NCBI GenBank assembly: GCA_036267355.1
Contig: DATAWG010000005.1
Span: 1-50,228, forward strand
Length of the DNA: 50,228 nt
From: Pirellulales bacterium
Lineage (GTDB): Bacteria > Planctomycetota > Planctomycetia > Pirellulales > DATAWG01
Direction: 5' to 3'
This document shows, one piece after another, positions 1 through 9,465 of this stretch. The notes beneath the pieces are model-generated. The model was not told the origin of the DNA, searched no databases, and was given only the letters and a program-made list of their open reading frames with translations. The first letter of the stretch is position 1. Each line of letters opens with the position of its first letter. Both the position numbers and the translations under genes were made by a program.

Positions 1-722
1 TCCTGTTCCGCCGTCAAGTTCAACCCGTCGTCCTTCAACTCACGCATCACACACCTCAACACGGCTTCAAGTTCGCCCCCCTTTTGCGACGCCACCTCTA
101 TCAGAGCAGATTTTCCACCCACTTTCGAGATGCCCACACGCTGTTTCCAATTCGGCCAAAATTGTCTTGACTTGCGGCCAAAATGACGAATAAAATGTAG
201 TTACTCATCTGCCAATGGCTGAATGAGTATCGGTGCCGCCCCAAAAGCGTCACCAGCCTGAAGCCGCTGATTAACCAATCAGCGGCTTCAGCCATTTATA
301 GGGCGCGAGTTGTGGTATGCCTCATACTCGATTCGATTCTTCTGTCGCTGTCCGTTCGACTCGATCAATACGCGGACCACAAGAAATAGTAGCCGCGACG
401 CTTCGCTAGGACCACCAGGTAGCTGAAATCATCGGTCGCTACCAGGACGTTATCGCGCGATCCTCGCTGATTTCTCCACCATCGCAATCCCTTATGTGCG
501 ATGCCGGCGACAATTGTGAACTATTTCCAGCGCCTCCAGCCGGCGGCTATCCATTGCCGCAAGCGCCACTAGAAGGTGCCCCGCCTTGTCAATTTCGCCT
601 TTACGGAACTGCGGCTCGGTCCATCACTCCGGAGAGCGGCCCGCGTCTTGGCGATGCGGGGCCTTATAAACCCCGCTAGGGATCGGCTTGCGCCGAATGG
701 ACTTCGATTCCCTCTCTTTCCG
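1..722. other. Region without a supported gene
   Basis: No reading frame here has convincing protein character. The short frames are rich in Arg, Pro and Ser in the way of out-of-frame GC-rich DNA, and none has a clear ribosome site. The only clear structure is the perfect hairpin at 258-291, listed separately. The stretch leads into a small ribbon-helix-helix gene and an insertion-sequence remnant, so it is probably accessory intergenic DNA. Confidence 0.5.
258..291. repeat. Perfect 15-bp inverted repeat (hairpin)
   Basis: The arms CTGAAGCCGCTGATT and AATCAGCGGCTTCAG are perfectly complementary across a four-base loop (AACC). There is no T-run on either side, so it is not a standard intrinsic terminator. 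It could be a transposon end, a folded RNA, or a protein-binding palindrome. Nothing adjacent decides between these. Confidence 0.7.
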
Positions 723-941
723 CTAGCCCGTGGCGGCACGCTTGCGTTTGCCCACAAGCGCCCGGATTGCGCGCGTAACGGCTTCCGATCGGCTGCATTG
801 CTCGCACTTCCGGTAGGCGTCTAGCGCTTCCACGAGCCCGCTAGGCACGCTGGCCGCAAGCACCACGGCCGGCCCGTCCGGATTGGTGACTTTGCGCCCG
901 GCACCTTCGCGCTTGCCGCCATGCTGCTTTGCCTTGGCCAT
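723..941 (-). CDS. Small ribbon-helix-helix (CopG/Arc-like) DNA-binding protein
   Basis: This is a 72-residue basic protein. The N-terminus carries the motif GGKREGAGRK, common in phage and plasmid proteins. The C-terminal half (about residues 29-62) has the pattern of a ribbon-helix-helix fold: a short strand (VVLAASVP), a helix (LVEALDAY), then SRSEAVTRAIRALV and a basic tail. I chose the ATG at 941 because AAAAGGA lies just upstream; an ATG at 977 would add twelve Lys-rich residues. Such proteins usually act as dimeric repressors or antitoxins, but no toxin gene lies alongside. The neighbour is a transposase remnant, which suggests a mobile-element origin. The family assignment is moderate and the function unknown. 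Confidence 0.6.
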   Translation of the reverse strand: MAKAKQHGGKREGAGRKVTNPDGPAVVLAASVPSGLVEALDAYRKCEQCSRSEAVTRAIRALVGKRKRAATG

Positions 942-1050
942 CTTTTTCCTTTTCTTGATAATTGTATAAGAAATCATGGTGACGCCATTACTTGATTGTT
1001 TATAATATAATCATCGGAACAAGACAGGTCAACCACTAACGAGCCAAGCC

Positions 1051-1769
1051 ATGATAGCCCCAGTTTGCCAACACACCGACCGCAAGAAACACGGCAAAGA
1101 CCGCAAGGCCAACCAGCGATGGAAGTGCCCGAACTGCGGCGGCACGTTCGCCAGCAACGAAGCCCGACGCCTGGGCGATATGCGGATCGAATTGGGCGAT
1201 GCCATCAAGGTGCTGTGCGCGCTCTTGGGTGGGATGAGCATTCGGGCCTGCGAACGATTGTTCGGCATGAAGCGCGACACGATTTGCGATCTTGTTTTGA
1301 ACGTCGGCGAGCGGTGCGTGGTTCTTGCGCGACACGGTTCGCAACGTCGAGGCCAAGCAAATCGAAATGGACGAGATTTGCGATTTCATCGCCATGAAAG
1401 ACCGCACGAAGAAAAAGCTCGTGCGCGTCGGCGACGATATTGGTGACTCGTGGACGTGGCTGGCGATCGACGTTGAAAGCAAGCTGATTCTTTCGCATGC
1501 GGTTGGGCTTCGCGATGAGGCAGCGTGCGAACGGTTCGTGACGCCGCTTCAATCTGCCGGTTCGGATGCACGTTCGCCGATTCACGCGATTGACCAATGC
1601 CCACAGCAAGACCTACCAGCACCGTTCGGCCATGACGGCACTGTTCGTGGCTTGGCACAATTTCGCCCGGCCGAACATGGCCTTGGGCAAGGGCACCACG
1701 CCGGCGATGGCGGCGGGACTCACGGACGTGCGATTGGATCTGGATACGCGTTTGCGGCGGGTGGCGTGA
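1051..1769 (+). pseudogene. Broken IS1-family transposase
   Basis: Three reading frames together make a decayed IS1-type transposase. The first (from 1051) holds an N-terminal zinc ribbon (CPNCGGTF) and a helix-turn-helix (GMSIRACERLFGMKRDTI). The second (from about 1325) holds the start of the catalytic domain (AKQIEMDEICDF, then DSWTWLAIDVESKLILSHAVG), matching the first DDE-type aspartate region. The third (from about 1566) is the C-terminus (VRRFTRLTNAHSK, then ALGKGTTPAMAAGLTD). The middle, where the second aspartate region should lie, is missing. At least one frameshift and one internal deletion (junction near 1540-1570) are present, so it cannot make an active enzyme. I could not fix the terminal inverted repeats. 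Confidence 0.8.
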
Positions 1770-1865
1770 TTTGTCCGCAGCGTGACAGGCATTGTCTTGC
1801 GGCCACCGCCCAGCGTAAAATAGCCTTCCGGTGGCGACTAGCAACGCGTTGCGGGGGGGCATCCG

Positions 1866-2678
1866 ATGGCATCTAGAGCAAAGGATAGCTGGCCGCAATG
1901 GGCAGCGCTTCTCGTGCAGGGGGCTGCGGTAGTCGTTGCGATATTGGCCGTCGTCTGGCCGTATTCCTGCGCACAAAGCGAGCGACTGGCCAAGCTAGAG
2001 ACATCACTGAGCGATACGAAAGAGTCGGCAGCAAAAGCGAAGCAAGACGCAACCGACGCGATTAAGACCGCATCAGCTAGCCTGAACGATTCGATAAGAT
2101 CATTCGATGCAGCGCTCGACAAACGCATTGACGAATTAAAAGCCAGTGTTGCGTCCGATCTAAAGACCAACTCCGACGCTACGGCAAAGGCGATTTCATC
2201 GCTTGACGCAAAGACAGACAAAATTGCCGATCGACTCTCTGGCCAGGATTCAAAAATGGCTCAGTTTGAGGCCAGCCTTGGAACCGTGTCTCGCGACGTA
2301 AATACCATCCGCGACAACGTCGGCAAAGTACAAGATTTGACGCAGACGGCGGTGCGCAGTGAAATGCGCCCGCGCGTGACCACGACCCAGACTGGAAAAT
2401 TCAATGATGCGTCACAGCTCCCCGAACGTGTGCCCGGACATGACGGAGCGATCGCTTTCCGGTGGCGGTTGGTGACGCCGATCGCAGCGGACACGGTGAT
2501 TGATACGGAGGCCGATACGGTCGATGCGATCCCAGGTGTGTCGGTTTCGGCCGTAGTCGATCGCAACGGCGAAACATGCACGATGCTTGTCTATGGGCCG
2601 CTGACCGCAGAAAGGATCAAGCAGGGCGTGGATGCTAAGGTGCGTATTACAACGCACGGCGCGTCGCGGGGCGAATAG
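1866..2678 (+). CDS. Membrane-anchored coiled-coil protein, function unknown
   Basis: This is a 270-residue protein with an N-terminal hydrophobic segment (about residues 12-32, WAALLVQGAAVVVAILAVVW). A long Ala/Lys/Asp/Ser-rich heptad-like region follows (about residues 38-165) that should form a coiled coil. A C-terminal domain of about 100 residues has beta character. The layout resembles phage or mobile-element membrane proteins with a coiled-coil stalk, but I recognise no named family. It starts at an ATG about 100 bp after the transposase remnant and may have arrived with it. The topology is likely a single anchor with the coiled coil on one side. Confidence 0.7.
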   Translation: MASRAKDSWPQWAALLVQGAAVVVAILAVVWPYSCAQSERLAKLETSLSDTKESAAKAKQDATDAIKTASASLNDSIRSFDAALDKRIDELKASVASDLKTNSDATAKAISSLDAKTDKIADRLSGQDSKMAQFEASLGTVSRDVNTIRDNVGKVQDLTQTAVRSEMRPRVTTTQTGKFNDASQLPERVPGHDGAIAFRWRLVTPIAADTVIDTEADTVDAIPGVSVSAVVDRNGETCTMLVYGPLTAERIKQGVDAKVRITTHGASRGE

Positions 2679-3052
2679 ACTCTCCGACCCGCCCATCGCC
2701 CGGCGTGGTTTTTCATGCGATGCCGGAAAGTTTCCCGAACCCAGCCCCGTTTCCCGGCTTACGCGCTGGTGTGTGGGTCTAAGGGGACAGTGCCACCGGA
2801 TCCGCGGATACGCCGTGACCGACAAATCATGCGCCGCGAAAACGAACGATTGAAACCAACGATGTTAGATTTCGTGCTAACCGTATGGAGTCTACAGCCA
2901 GCGGTTGGCGCTTGCCAGAACCGCGGTGTGAACTTGAACGAATCGCGGCCCGTTGTTTCGCACGGCGCGGGCCGCTGATTATAATGGGAGCGTTGTCCCG
3001 CCCGATTGGTCCCCGTTTCGACTCGTCGTTGATTTCGGTTCCTATCTCCGCT
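2679..3052. other. Intergenic stretch, no gene seen
   Basis: This is about 370 bp between the coiled-coil gene and the next exported protein. No frame has convincing codon use. The frame of the downstream gene is open upstream of its chosen start but encodes Arg-rich sequence without a signal-peptide character. No terminator with a T-run or repeat was noticed. Confidence 0.4.
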
Positions 3053-3928
3053 ATGAATGTCATCCGCTTTCGAGGTCTTGTTGTCTTTCTTGGTCTTACG
3101 CTAGCGGCGCCGCGTTGCCCGGCGGCCTCTCGGGCGAACTCGTCACAGCCGGCAACCAGCGGCAGGGGCTCGTCGGGCGCGACCGATATTTCGGTCAGCA
3201 GCCCGTTCACCAGCGCCTACGACAATTACATTACGGTCGGCGTCAAGTCGCTCGGCGGTAAACTGCGCCTGCGGATTTCGACCGGGCCGGGCTATGTGCG
3301 CAGTCGCAGCTTGATCTCTCTCGTCGACGGGAGCGCGAGCAGCTTTCACGACACCGATTCGGCCCAGGCGGCGATCCGCTGGACGAACGACCAAACCCCG
3401 CTTCAAGCTGCTTGGAATTCCGGCGGCACGAATGCGCGTGAACCATCGCCGACGCGCAGCAAAGCGGCCGACTGGACGCGAGATGCCGTCGCGCGTGGCG
3501 CCGACGGCAAGCTGCTCGAGGTCGTGCATTGGGACGCCGCGATTCCATCCGAGGCTCGGCATGTGGACGTGGTGCTCGTGTTTACCGACGTTCTGTCCTA
3601 TACGTCTCGCGATCACGACGATCGCACGGCGGCGGGCCGCAAGCGCGGCGACGCCCCGGCGACGATCGGTTCCTGGTCGGGTGAGCGGCTGAACGGCAAA
3701 TGGACGTTCAAAATCAATCGGTCGGATCTTACCCCGCCCAACCGCAACGCCGCCGGACAAAAAGAGTATCCGACGCAAGCGCAGATCGACCGCCTGGTCG
3801 GCCAAGCGCAGCGGATCGTGAAATCGCGCACCGGCTTCTTGCTGGTGAAGCGCGACTTCGGCAATGCTTCGTCCGGCGGCGGCGATCGCAAGTGGGACAC
3901 GGGATTCGACATCGTGCCCGCGAATTGA
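3053..3928 (+). CDS. Exported protein of unknown function
   Basis: This is a 291-residue protein. I chose the ATG at 3053 rather than one at 2885 because it places a plausible signal peptide at the N-terminus: basic residues, then LVVFLGLTLAAPRCPA. The mature part begins with a Ser/Gly/Thr-rich linker. It continues into a domain with beta strands (YITVGVKSLGGKLRLRIS) and a region rich in Asp and Trp (HVDVVLVFTDVLSYTSRDHD). I recognise no family or catalytic motif. It stands alone, with a minus-strand gene converging from the right. It is probably a secreted or periplasmic protein. Confidence 0.65.
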   Translation: MNVIRFRGLVVFLGLTLAAPRCPAASRANSSQPATSGRGSSGATDISVSSPFTSAYDNYITVGVKSLGGKLRLRISTGPGYVRSRSLISLVDGSASSFHDTDSAQAAIRWTNDQTPLQAAWNSGGTNAREPSPTRSKAADWTRDAVARGADGKLLEVVHWDAAIPSEARHVDVVLVFTDVLSYTSRDHDDRTAAGRKRGDAPATIGSWSGERLNGKWTFKINRSDLTPPNRNAAGQKEYPTQAQIDRLVGQAQRIVKSRTGFLLVKRDFGNASSGGGDRKWDTGFDIVPAN

Positions 3929-3976
3929 AGGCGGGGCGCCGCCGCGTAGGGCCGTATGGCGTTTTGAGCCGGTGGG

Positions 3977-4378
3977 TTACAATGCGCGAGACGACGGGTT
4001 CACTTCGTTTCGGGACTTTTGAAGTTCTTGTTGGAGAGCCTGCACCTGGAGGCGAAGCGCTCGCTCTGCCCACGTGTCACGGGTTTCCTTCTCGTGCCAC
4101 ATACCGAGCAGCGAGAGCATGAGAATCAGTCCGCAAAAGCAGCGCGATGTGAACGGCCTACGGAGCATGAGAAGACCGGAGACGCCGGCGATGATGGAAA
4201 AGAAGACAAAGCAGCAACCGGGGCCACACGCCGCGACAGACATGCTTGCGATGACAACGGTGGCCATGTAAACGGTCGCGAGAAATAATGGCTCCGATCG
4301 GAGCGTTCGACGTGGACGCGACGCATCCTGTCCGCTGGCTTCCAAACCTGTACCATGAGCAGAACCGGAATGATGCAT
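3977..4378 (-). CDS. Small two-helix membrane protein with C-terminal coiled coil
   Basis: This is a protein of about 133 residues. Two hydrophobic segments stand out: ATVVIASMSVAACGPGCCFV continuing into FFSIIAGVSGLLML, and CFCGLILMLSLLGMW. They are followed by a charged amphipathic tail (ERALRLQVQALQQELQKSR) that looks like a short coiled coil. The start is uncertain. The ATG at 4378 has AGGGA about eleven bases upstream; an ATG at 4468 would add an Arg-rich stretch that looks non-coding, and one at 4267 sits directly at the first membrane segment. No family is recognised. Confidence 0.45.
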   Translation of the reverse strand: MHHSGSAHGTGLEASGQDASRPRRTLRSEPLFLATVYMATVVIASMSVAACGPGCCFVFFSIIAGVSGLLMLRRPFTSRCFCGLILMLSLLGMWHEKETRDTWAERALRLQVQALQQELQKSRNEVNPSSRAL

Positions 4379-4515
4379 TTGACTTTCGTTCCCTGGACTC
4401 ACGAGAATGCGGCGACCGCCGAAGATCCGTTGGCGCCGAAGCTCGGTGGCCGCCCGGACACCGACCAAATTGAGAGATCATTTTAGCACGCATCTTTGTG
4501 CGGCGGGGATAAGTC

Positions 4516-5928
4516 ATGGACAGTCTGGTTGTGCGATTTGCGCGCCGGTTGCTGCCGCTACTTTTGATCGGCGCCATGGCCCGCTCGGCGCCGGCCGGCG
4601 AACCGATTGCGCTGCATCCGGATCATCCGCACTACTTCTTGTTTCGCGGCAAGCCGACGGTGCTGATCACGTCCGGCGAGCACTACGGCGCCGTGCTCAA
4701 TGGAGGATTCGATTACATTCCGTATCTCGACGAACTGCACTCCCGCGGCTTTAACCTGACGCGGACTTTCAGCGGCACGTATCGCGAACAGCCGAGTTCG
4801 TTCAACATCGAAGATAATCCGCTCAGCCCGTCTTCGGAAAACTTTGTTTGTCCGTTTGCGATCAGCGACACTCCGGGGGCGGCGGCCGGGGGCGCCAAGT
4901 TCGATTTGACCCGCTGGAACGACGCTTATTTCGCGCGGCTCAAGGATTTCGTCGCCCAGGCCGGCAAGCGCGGCATTGTCGTTGAATTGAGCCTGTTTTG
5001 CGCGATGTACGACGACGGGCTGTGGAAGCTCAGCCCGCTGAATCCGGCAAACATCATCAATCCCGTGGAAGCGGTCAGCCGGCAGGACGTGTATACGACG
5101 CGCCACCCCAAGCATCTCGCATTGCAAGAGGCGCTGGTGCGCAAGATCGTCGGCGAGCTGAAAGACGCCGACAACGTGTATTTCGAGATTTGCAACGAGC
5201 CGTATTTCGGCTTTGTATCCAGCGAGTGGAACGACCGCATCGCCGGCGTAATCGCCGGGGCGGAAAAGGACCGGCCGCACCGGCATCTGATTTCGCAGAA
5301 TATCGCCAACGGATCGCAGGTCGTGAAGGCTCCCAATCCAAACGTGTCGATTCTCAATTTCCATTATGCGAAGCCGCCCAACAGCGTGGCGGAGAATTTT
5401 GGATTGCGGCGCGCGATCGCCGACGACGAGACGGGCTTCAGCGGAACGGGCGAGGCGGCCTATCGCGTCGAAGCGTGGGATTTCGTGATTTCCGGCGGGG
5501 CCGTGTTCGACAACCTCGACTATTCGTTCACCCCCAAACATCCCGACGGCACATTCCAGCACACGCGCTCGCCGGGCGGCGGCGGCCCCGCGTTCCGCCG
5601 TCAGCTTCAAACGCTCAAGCAGTTCGTCGAGTCGTTCGATTTCGTAAAAATGTCGCCGGACGACGGCGTAATCCGCGGCGGAACGCCCGACAAGGCGACC
5701 GCCCGCGCGCTAGTCCAACGCGGCGCCCAATACGCGATCTATATCCGCGGCGGGACGAAGGCCGATTTGCGAGTGGAACTGCCGTCCGGCAACTACGAAG
5801 CAACCTGGCTGCATCCGTCGTCGGGCGAAACATCGCCAGTCGAAAGATTTGCGCACTCCGGCGGAGTACGCACGTTCGCGTCGCCGAACTACGCCGACGA
5901 TATCGCGCTGGCAATCCGCCGGCGCTGA
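4516..5928 (+). CDS. Exported GH5-like (cellulase-fold) glycoside hydrolase
   Basis: This is a 470-residue protein with a signal peptide (RLLPLLLIGAMARSAPAG, cleavage near residue 28). The body looks like a TIM-barrel glycoside hydrolase of clan A. FEICNEPYF (Asn227-Glu228-Pro229) matches the acid/base motif after strand 4. ADDETGFSG (Glu305) is a plausible nucleophile region. Other strand-like segments are FDYIPYLDELHSRGFNLTR and GIVVELSLF. A C-terminal portion (about residues 390-470) resembles a small beta domain. The substrate cannot be told from the sequence. Such exported hydrolases are common in polysaccharide-degrading planctomycetes. The start ATG has a GGGGAT site upstream. Confidence 0.75.
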   Translation: MDSLVVRFARRLLPLLLIGAMARSAPAGEPIALHPDHPHYFLFRGKPTVLITSGEHYGAVLNGGFDYIPYLDELHSRGFNLTRTFSGTYREQPSSFNIEDNPLSPSSENFVCPFAISDTPGAAAGGAKFDLTRWNDAYFARLKDFVAQAGKRGIVVELSLFCAMYDDGLWKLSPLNPANIINPVEAVSRQDVYTTRHPKHLALQEALVRKIVGELKDADNVYFEICNEPYFGFVSSEWNDRIAGVIAGAEKDRPHRHLISQNIANGSQVVKAPNPNVSILNFHYAKPPNSVAENFGLRRAIADDETGFSGTGEAAYRVEAWDFVISGGAVFDNLDYSFTPKHPDGTFQHTRSPGGGGPAFRRQLQTLKQFVESFDFVKMSPDDGVIRGGTPDKATARALVQRGAQYAIYIRGGTKADLRVELPSGNYEATWLHPSSGETSPVERFAHSGGVRTFASPNYADDIALAIRRR

Positions 5929-6176
5929 GCCTTTCGATCGATCCCGCGGCTTGCGATTCGCGCTGCCATCGAGGGAATAGTCGGCCTGCGTCCGGCCTCT
6001 GCCGCTCCAGCTTCGCTCTGCTCGCCCTTCCGACTTGGTCGGCCGGTCGAGCCGCGCTCGTCGGCGACGCGGCCTATTGCCGTTCGCTGCTATCGGGCGA
6101 AGGGACCGCGCTGGCAATGGCCGGACGATGTACACTGATCGAAGGGCGCGACTGCGGACGAACGGGCCAAACATTT

Positions 6177-6665
6177 CTAGCCGGCGCGAATTTCCAATCG
6201 GATTTCGCCGATTGGGCCGCCGGGCAAATGCTCGCGGCCGGGGCGGTCGAGCGAGACCGTTTGGACATCTTCGAGCTGCGGAAGTTCGACGTCGAGCGTC
6301 AATAGATTTCGTTCCGCAAGCAAACGGCGAATGTCGAATTCGCGCGGCTGCTGGTAGCCGACCACTTTGCCCAGCGGCGTGCCGTTGAGCGACATGTCGG
6401 CGAAATAATCGACGCCTTCGACAACCAGCCACACTTGCTCGTGCGGTTCGAGGTTGGTCGGCAGCCCGAATCGACGCGTGTAGCGCACTCGGCCGCGGAA
6501 ATCGACGCCCAAGATCGCTCCCCAATCGGCAGGCAAATGCACACGGCCCGCGGGCGGCAAGCGGTCGCGGCCTTCATGCCGAGTGCCATCGGCGGCCATC
6601 CCGACGCGAGCCAGCGGCTCGTATTCCCAAGGGCCGCGGAGGCGGATGATGTGCGTGTCGGACAT
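6177..6665 (-). CDS. GH2-type sugar-binding (jelly-roll) domain protein
   Basis: This is a 162-residue single-domain protein. RGPWEYEP near the start, then GRVHLPADWG, RVRYTRRFGLP, VWLVVEGVDYFADMSLNGTPLG and FDIRRLLAERNLLTLDVELP follow the pattern of the N-terminal galactose-binding-like domain of family 2 glycoside hydrolases. Here it is not fused to a catalytic barrel and no signal peptide is seen. It may bind carbohydrate or serve as a structural domain only. It lies downstream of trpA on the same strand with a 187-bp gap, so it could be cotranscribed, but no functional link to tryptophan synthesis is evident. Confidence 0.7.
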   Translation of the reverse strand: MSDTHIIRLRGPWEYEPLARVGMAADGTRHEGRDRLPPAGRVHLPADWGAILGVDFRGRVRYTRRFGLPTNLEPHEQVWLVVEGVDYFADMSLNGTPLGKVVGYQQPREFDIRRLLAERNLLTLDVELPQLEDVQTVSLDRPGREHLPGGPIGEIRLEIRAG

Positions 6666-6852
6666 GTTGGGAAGAGAGGCCGCGAGTTGCGCTGCTTATG
6701 CTTTTTTACCCGGTTCGCCAAGCGGGCGCGCAGCACTGCCGGACGAGCCCAGCGCGGCACCCGGCGGTCGTAGGACACGCGGGCGAGACGGTTGTGTGGC
6801 GCCGGCAAGCGAAGTCTGCCATTGCGAAAGTGCGGCTTATGGCCAGTTGGAC

Positions 6853-7662
6853 TCACGAAGTAAGTGCGGACAGCAATTCAGCGACATAATTGCCGACGTC
6901 GGCCAATACGGTCTCGCGGGGCGTCCCCGTCTCGCTTGCCGCGGCGATGCGCCGAACCACGGCCGAGCCGACGATCAGGCCGTCGGCCACGGGGGCGAGG
7001 CGCCGGACGTGTTCCGGGCCGCTAATCCCGAAGCCGATGCACACCGGCAGCGGCGTTTGTTCGCGAATCCAGGCGACGTTTTCCATCAACTCCGGCGGAA
7101 GTTCGCCCCGCTCGCCGGTAATGCCCGTCACGCTCACATAGTAGAGGAATCCGGTCGAAGTTTCGGCGATGCGAATCGCCCGCGGCCGTGGCGTGGTCGG
7201 AGTGACCAATTGGATCAAGCTGAAATCGGCGGCGCGGCAAATCCGCGAGAGGGCCCCGGATTCCTCGACCGGCAGATCGGGCACGATCGCGCCGGCCAAT
7301 CCGGCAGCCTGCGCATCGGCCACGTATTTTTCCAATCCATGCCGGTAGACGATCGCGTAGCTGACCATCGACACCAGTGGCGGCCCGAACGCCGGCTTGA
7401 GTTCGCGAACCATCGCTAGAATCTGATCGAGGCGGATTTTTTTCGACAAAGCCCGCGTATACGAAGCCTGAATCACGGGCCCATCGGCGATCGGGTCGCT
7501 ATAGGGAATGCCAAGTTCGCAGAGGCTCGCACCGCGGCGAGCAATTTCGCGCAGCACCGCGGCGGTGAAGGCCAGATCCGGATCGCCGGCAGTGACGAAC
7601 GGCATCAACGCCTTCCGCCCGCTACCACGAAGCTTTCGAAAAAGATCATCAATCGCAGACAC
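6853..7662 (-). CDS. trpA: Tryptophan synthase alpha subunit
   Basis: This is a 269-residue TIM-barrel enzyme that cleaves indole-3-glycerol phosphate to indole and glyceraldehyde 3-phosphate in the last step of tryptophan synthesis. Recognisable parts are ALMPFVTAGDPD near the N-terminus and CELGIPYSDPIADGPVIQ with the catalytic Glu and Asp. PDLPVEES and CIGFGISGPEHV form the phosphate-binding loops. The length matches the family. The start is a GTG at 7662 with GAGGTGG just upstream. It follows trpB on the same strand, but with an unusually long 296-bp spacer holding inverted repeats, so the pair may be only loosely coupled. Confidence 0.95.
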   Translation of the reverse strand: MSAIDDLFRKLRGSGRKALMPFVTAGDPDLAFTAAVLREIARRGASLCELGIPYSDPIADGPVIQASYTRALSKKIRLDQILAMVRELKPAFGPPLVSMVSYAIVYRHGLEKYVADAQAAGLAGAIVPDLPVEESGALSRICRAADFSLIQLVTPTTPRPRAIRIAETSTGFLYYVSVTGITGERGELPPELMENVAWIREQTPLPVCIGFGISGPEHVRRLAPVADGLIVGSAVVRRIAAASETGTPRETVLADVGNYVAELLSALTS

Positions 7663-7958
7663 GCGCCACCTCGATCAACGAATTAACAATATGAAACCAC
7701 GGATCACACGGATCACACGGATACGAAGCAGAAGACAGGAAACCACGAAATACGCGAAAGGCTCGAAAAGGATAAGAATAGGGAGGAACTGTCGCCACGC
7801 AGGATTTGCCCGCTAGGAAGCCGTAACTTGTCGTCGCTGCGTCCTCGATCTTATCGTTCTTCATCCGTGTAATCAGTGTGATCCGTGGTCCCCCTTCTTC
7901 GTTTGCTTTTGCTTCTTCCTTTTCGCGTCATTCGCGTACTTCGTGGTTCCGGTCCCCG
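7663..7958. repeat. Inverted-repeat spacer between trpB and trpA
   Basis: Two nested arm pairs are visible. AACCACGGATCACACGG (from about 7695, with the GGATCACAC unit duplicated) faces its near-complement ending GTGATCCGTGGT near 7889. AACCACGAAATACGCGAAA (7741-7759) faces TTCGCGTACTTCGTGGTT (7931-7948). The arms are imperfect but clearly related. No coding sequence is convincing in between. Sequences of this kind recur between genes in many planctomycete and verrucomicrobial genomes (recollection). The stretch could fold when transcribed from trpB towards trpA. Confidence 0.65.
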
Positions 7959-9191
7959 TCAGCCGAATTGGATTCCACGGAGACGGGCGATTTCGGCGGC
8001 ATCTTTGTCGCCGCGGCCGGAGAGACACACGACGACGACTTCGCCTGCCGGCCGCGTCGCGGCATGTCGCAATCCCTCGGCCACGGCATGCGAGCTTTCC
8101 AGCGCCGCCAGTATTCCTTCCGATTTTGCCAGCTTGTCGAATGCCTCGAGCGCCGCATCGTCGCGGCAACTGGTGTAGCGCACGCGGCCCGTGTCTTTCC
8201 AATAACTGTGTTCCGGCCCGACTCCGGGATAATCCAAGCCCGCGGAAACGGAGTGCACGTCGCACGTCTGCCCCTCGGCATCTTGCATGACATAGCTATA
8301 GCTGCCGTGCAACACGCCGGGCGCGCCGTAAGAAAGCGTTGCCGCGTGGTCGCCCGGCTGATCGCTACGGCCGCCGGCTTCGACGCCGATCAACTCGACG
8401 CCCGGCACTTCGACGAACGGATAAAACATTCCCGCCGAATTGCTTCCGCCGCCGACGCAGGCCACGACCGAATTCGGCATGCGGCCCAATTGCTCGCGGC
8501 ATTGTGCGATGGTTTCCTGGCCGATGACCGCTTGAAAATCGCGCACCATCCGCGGAAACGGATGCGGCCCGACGACCGAACCGAGAATGTAGTGCGTCGT
8601 GGCCACCGAACTCATCCAATCGCGCATGGCTTCGTTGATGGCGTCGCGGAGCGTTCGCGAGCCGCTCGACACCGGCCGCACCTCGGCCCCGAGCAGCTTC
8701 ATGCTGAACACGTTTGGCCGCTGCCGGCGGATGTCTTCCTCGCCCATATAAACGACGCATTCCAGGCCGAATCGCGCGCAGGCCGTGGCCGTCGCCACAC
8801 CGTGCTGGCCGGCGCCGGTTTCGGCGATCACGCGGCGTTTGCCCATGCGAACCGTGAGCAGGGCTTGCCCGAGCGTGTTGTTGATCTTATGGGCGCCGGT
8901 GTGGTTCAGGTCTTCGCGCTTGAGATAGATTTGGGCGCCGCCGTTTTTTTCGCTGAGCCGCTTGGCGTGGTAGAGCGGCGACGGCCGGCCGACATAATGC
9001 TTTAGTAGATCGCTCAGTTCGGCCTGAAAGGCTTTGTCGGCATGAATCTGCTCGTATTGAACCGCCAGATCGTCGAGCGCGCGGATCAACGTTTCGGGCA
9101 CAAAGCGGCCGCCGAATTCGCCGAATCGGCCGAGCTGGTCGGGAACGTGGGCAGTGGCGGCGGGGAGAGGTGATTGGGGCGCACTCGGCAT
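7959..9191 (-). CDS. trpB: Tryptophan synthase beta subunit
   Basis: This is a 410-residue PLP enzyme that condenses indole with serine to give tryptophan. It pairs with TrpA. Signature segments are [15 protein letters not shown] at the N-terminus and [18 protein letters not shown] with the PLP-binding lysine. [17 protein letters not shown] follows, with the phosphate-binding [10 protein letters not shown] and the C-terminal [12 protein letters not shown]. The ATG at 9191 gives a short Pro/Ala-rich leader before the conserved domain. It is the upstream partner of trpA. No tryptophan attenuator was recognised in the 270 bp upstream. Confidence 0.96.
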   Translation of the reverse strand: MPSAPQSPLPAATAHVPDQLGRFGEFGGRFVPETLIRALDDLAVQYEQIHADKAFQAELSDLLKHYVGRPSPLYHAKRLSEKNGGAQIYLKREDLNHTGAHKINNTLGQALLTVRMGKRRVIAETGAGQHGVATATACARFGLECVVYMGEEDIRRQRPNVFSMKLLGAEVRPVSSGSRTLRDAINEAMRDWMSSVATTHYILGSVVGPHPFPRMVRDFQAVIGQETIAQCREQLGRMPNSVVACVGGGSNSAGMFYPFVEVPGVELIGVEAGGRSDQPGDHAATLSYGAPGVLHGSYSYVMQDAEGQTCDVHSVSAGLDYPGVGPEHSYWKDTGRVRYTSCRDDAALEAFDKLAKSEGILAALESSHAVAEGLRHAATRPAGEVVVVCLSGRGDKDAAEIARLRGIQFG

Positions 9192-9465
9192 TTGGAAACG
9201 AAGGGGTCAGAGGCCGGAGGTCAGGGGGCAGACAAAGAGGAACGAATTCTGGGCGGCTGCTGGTGGCGCGCGCCCCTATTTCTCGGGCGGCGGTTTCGGT
9301 TAGCCTACAGATATCTCGAGCGGGCGCCGAGCGAACTGATTTTTGAGTGTAATTGATCGAGCACGCTTGGACCACTGCCCGGCGCTTGTTTCAATCTCGC
9401 GCCGCCACGAGCCTGCATTTTCTCTGGCCCCTGGCCCTCGACCCCTGTCCCCGATCCCCACCCCA

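Noticed and set aside
4998-6305. 435-codon plus-strand frame overlapping the GH5-like gene
   Set aside because: It is an Arg-rich off-frame reading of the hydrolase gene, which has a signal peptide and catalytic motifs in its own frame.
9192-9465. Tryptophan leader peptide/attenuator upstream of trpB
   Set aside because: No short frame with clustered Trp codons followed by alternative hairpins was found on the minus strand.
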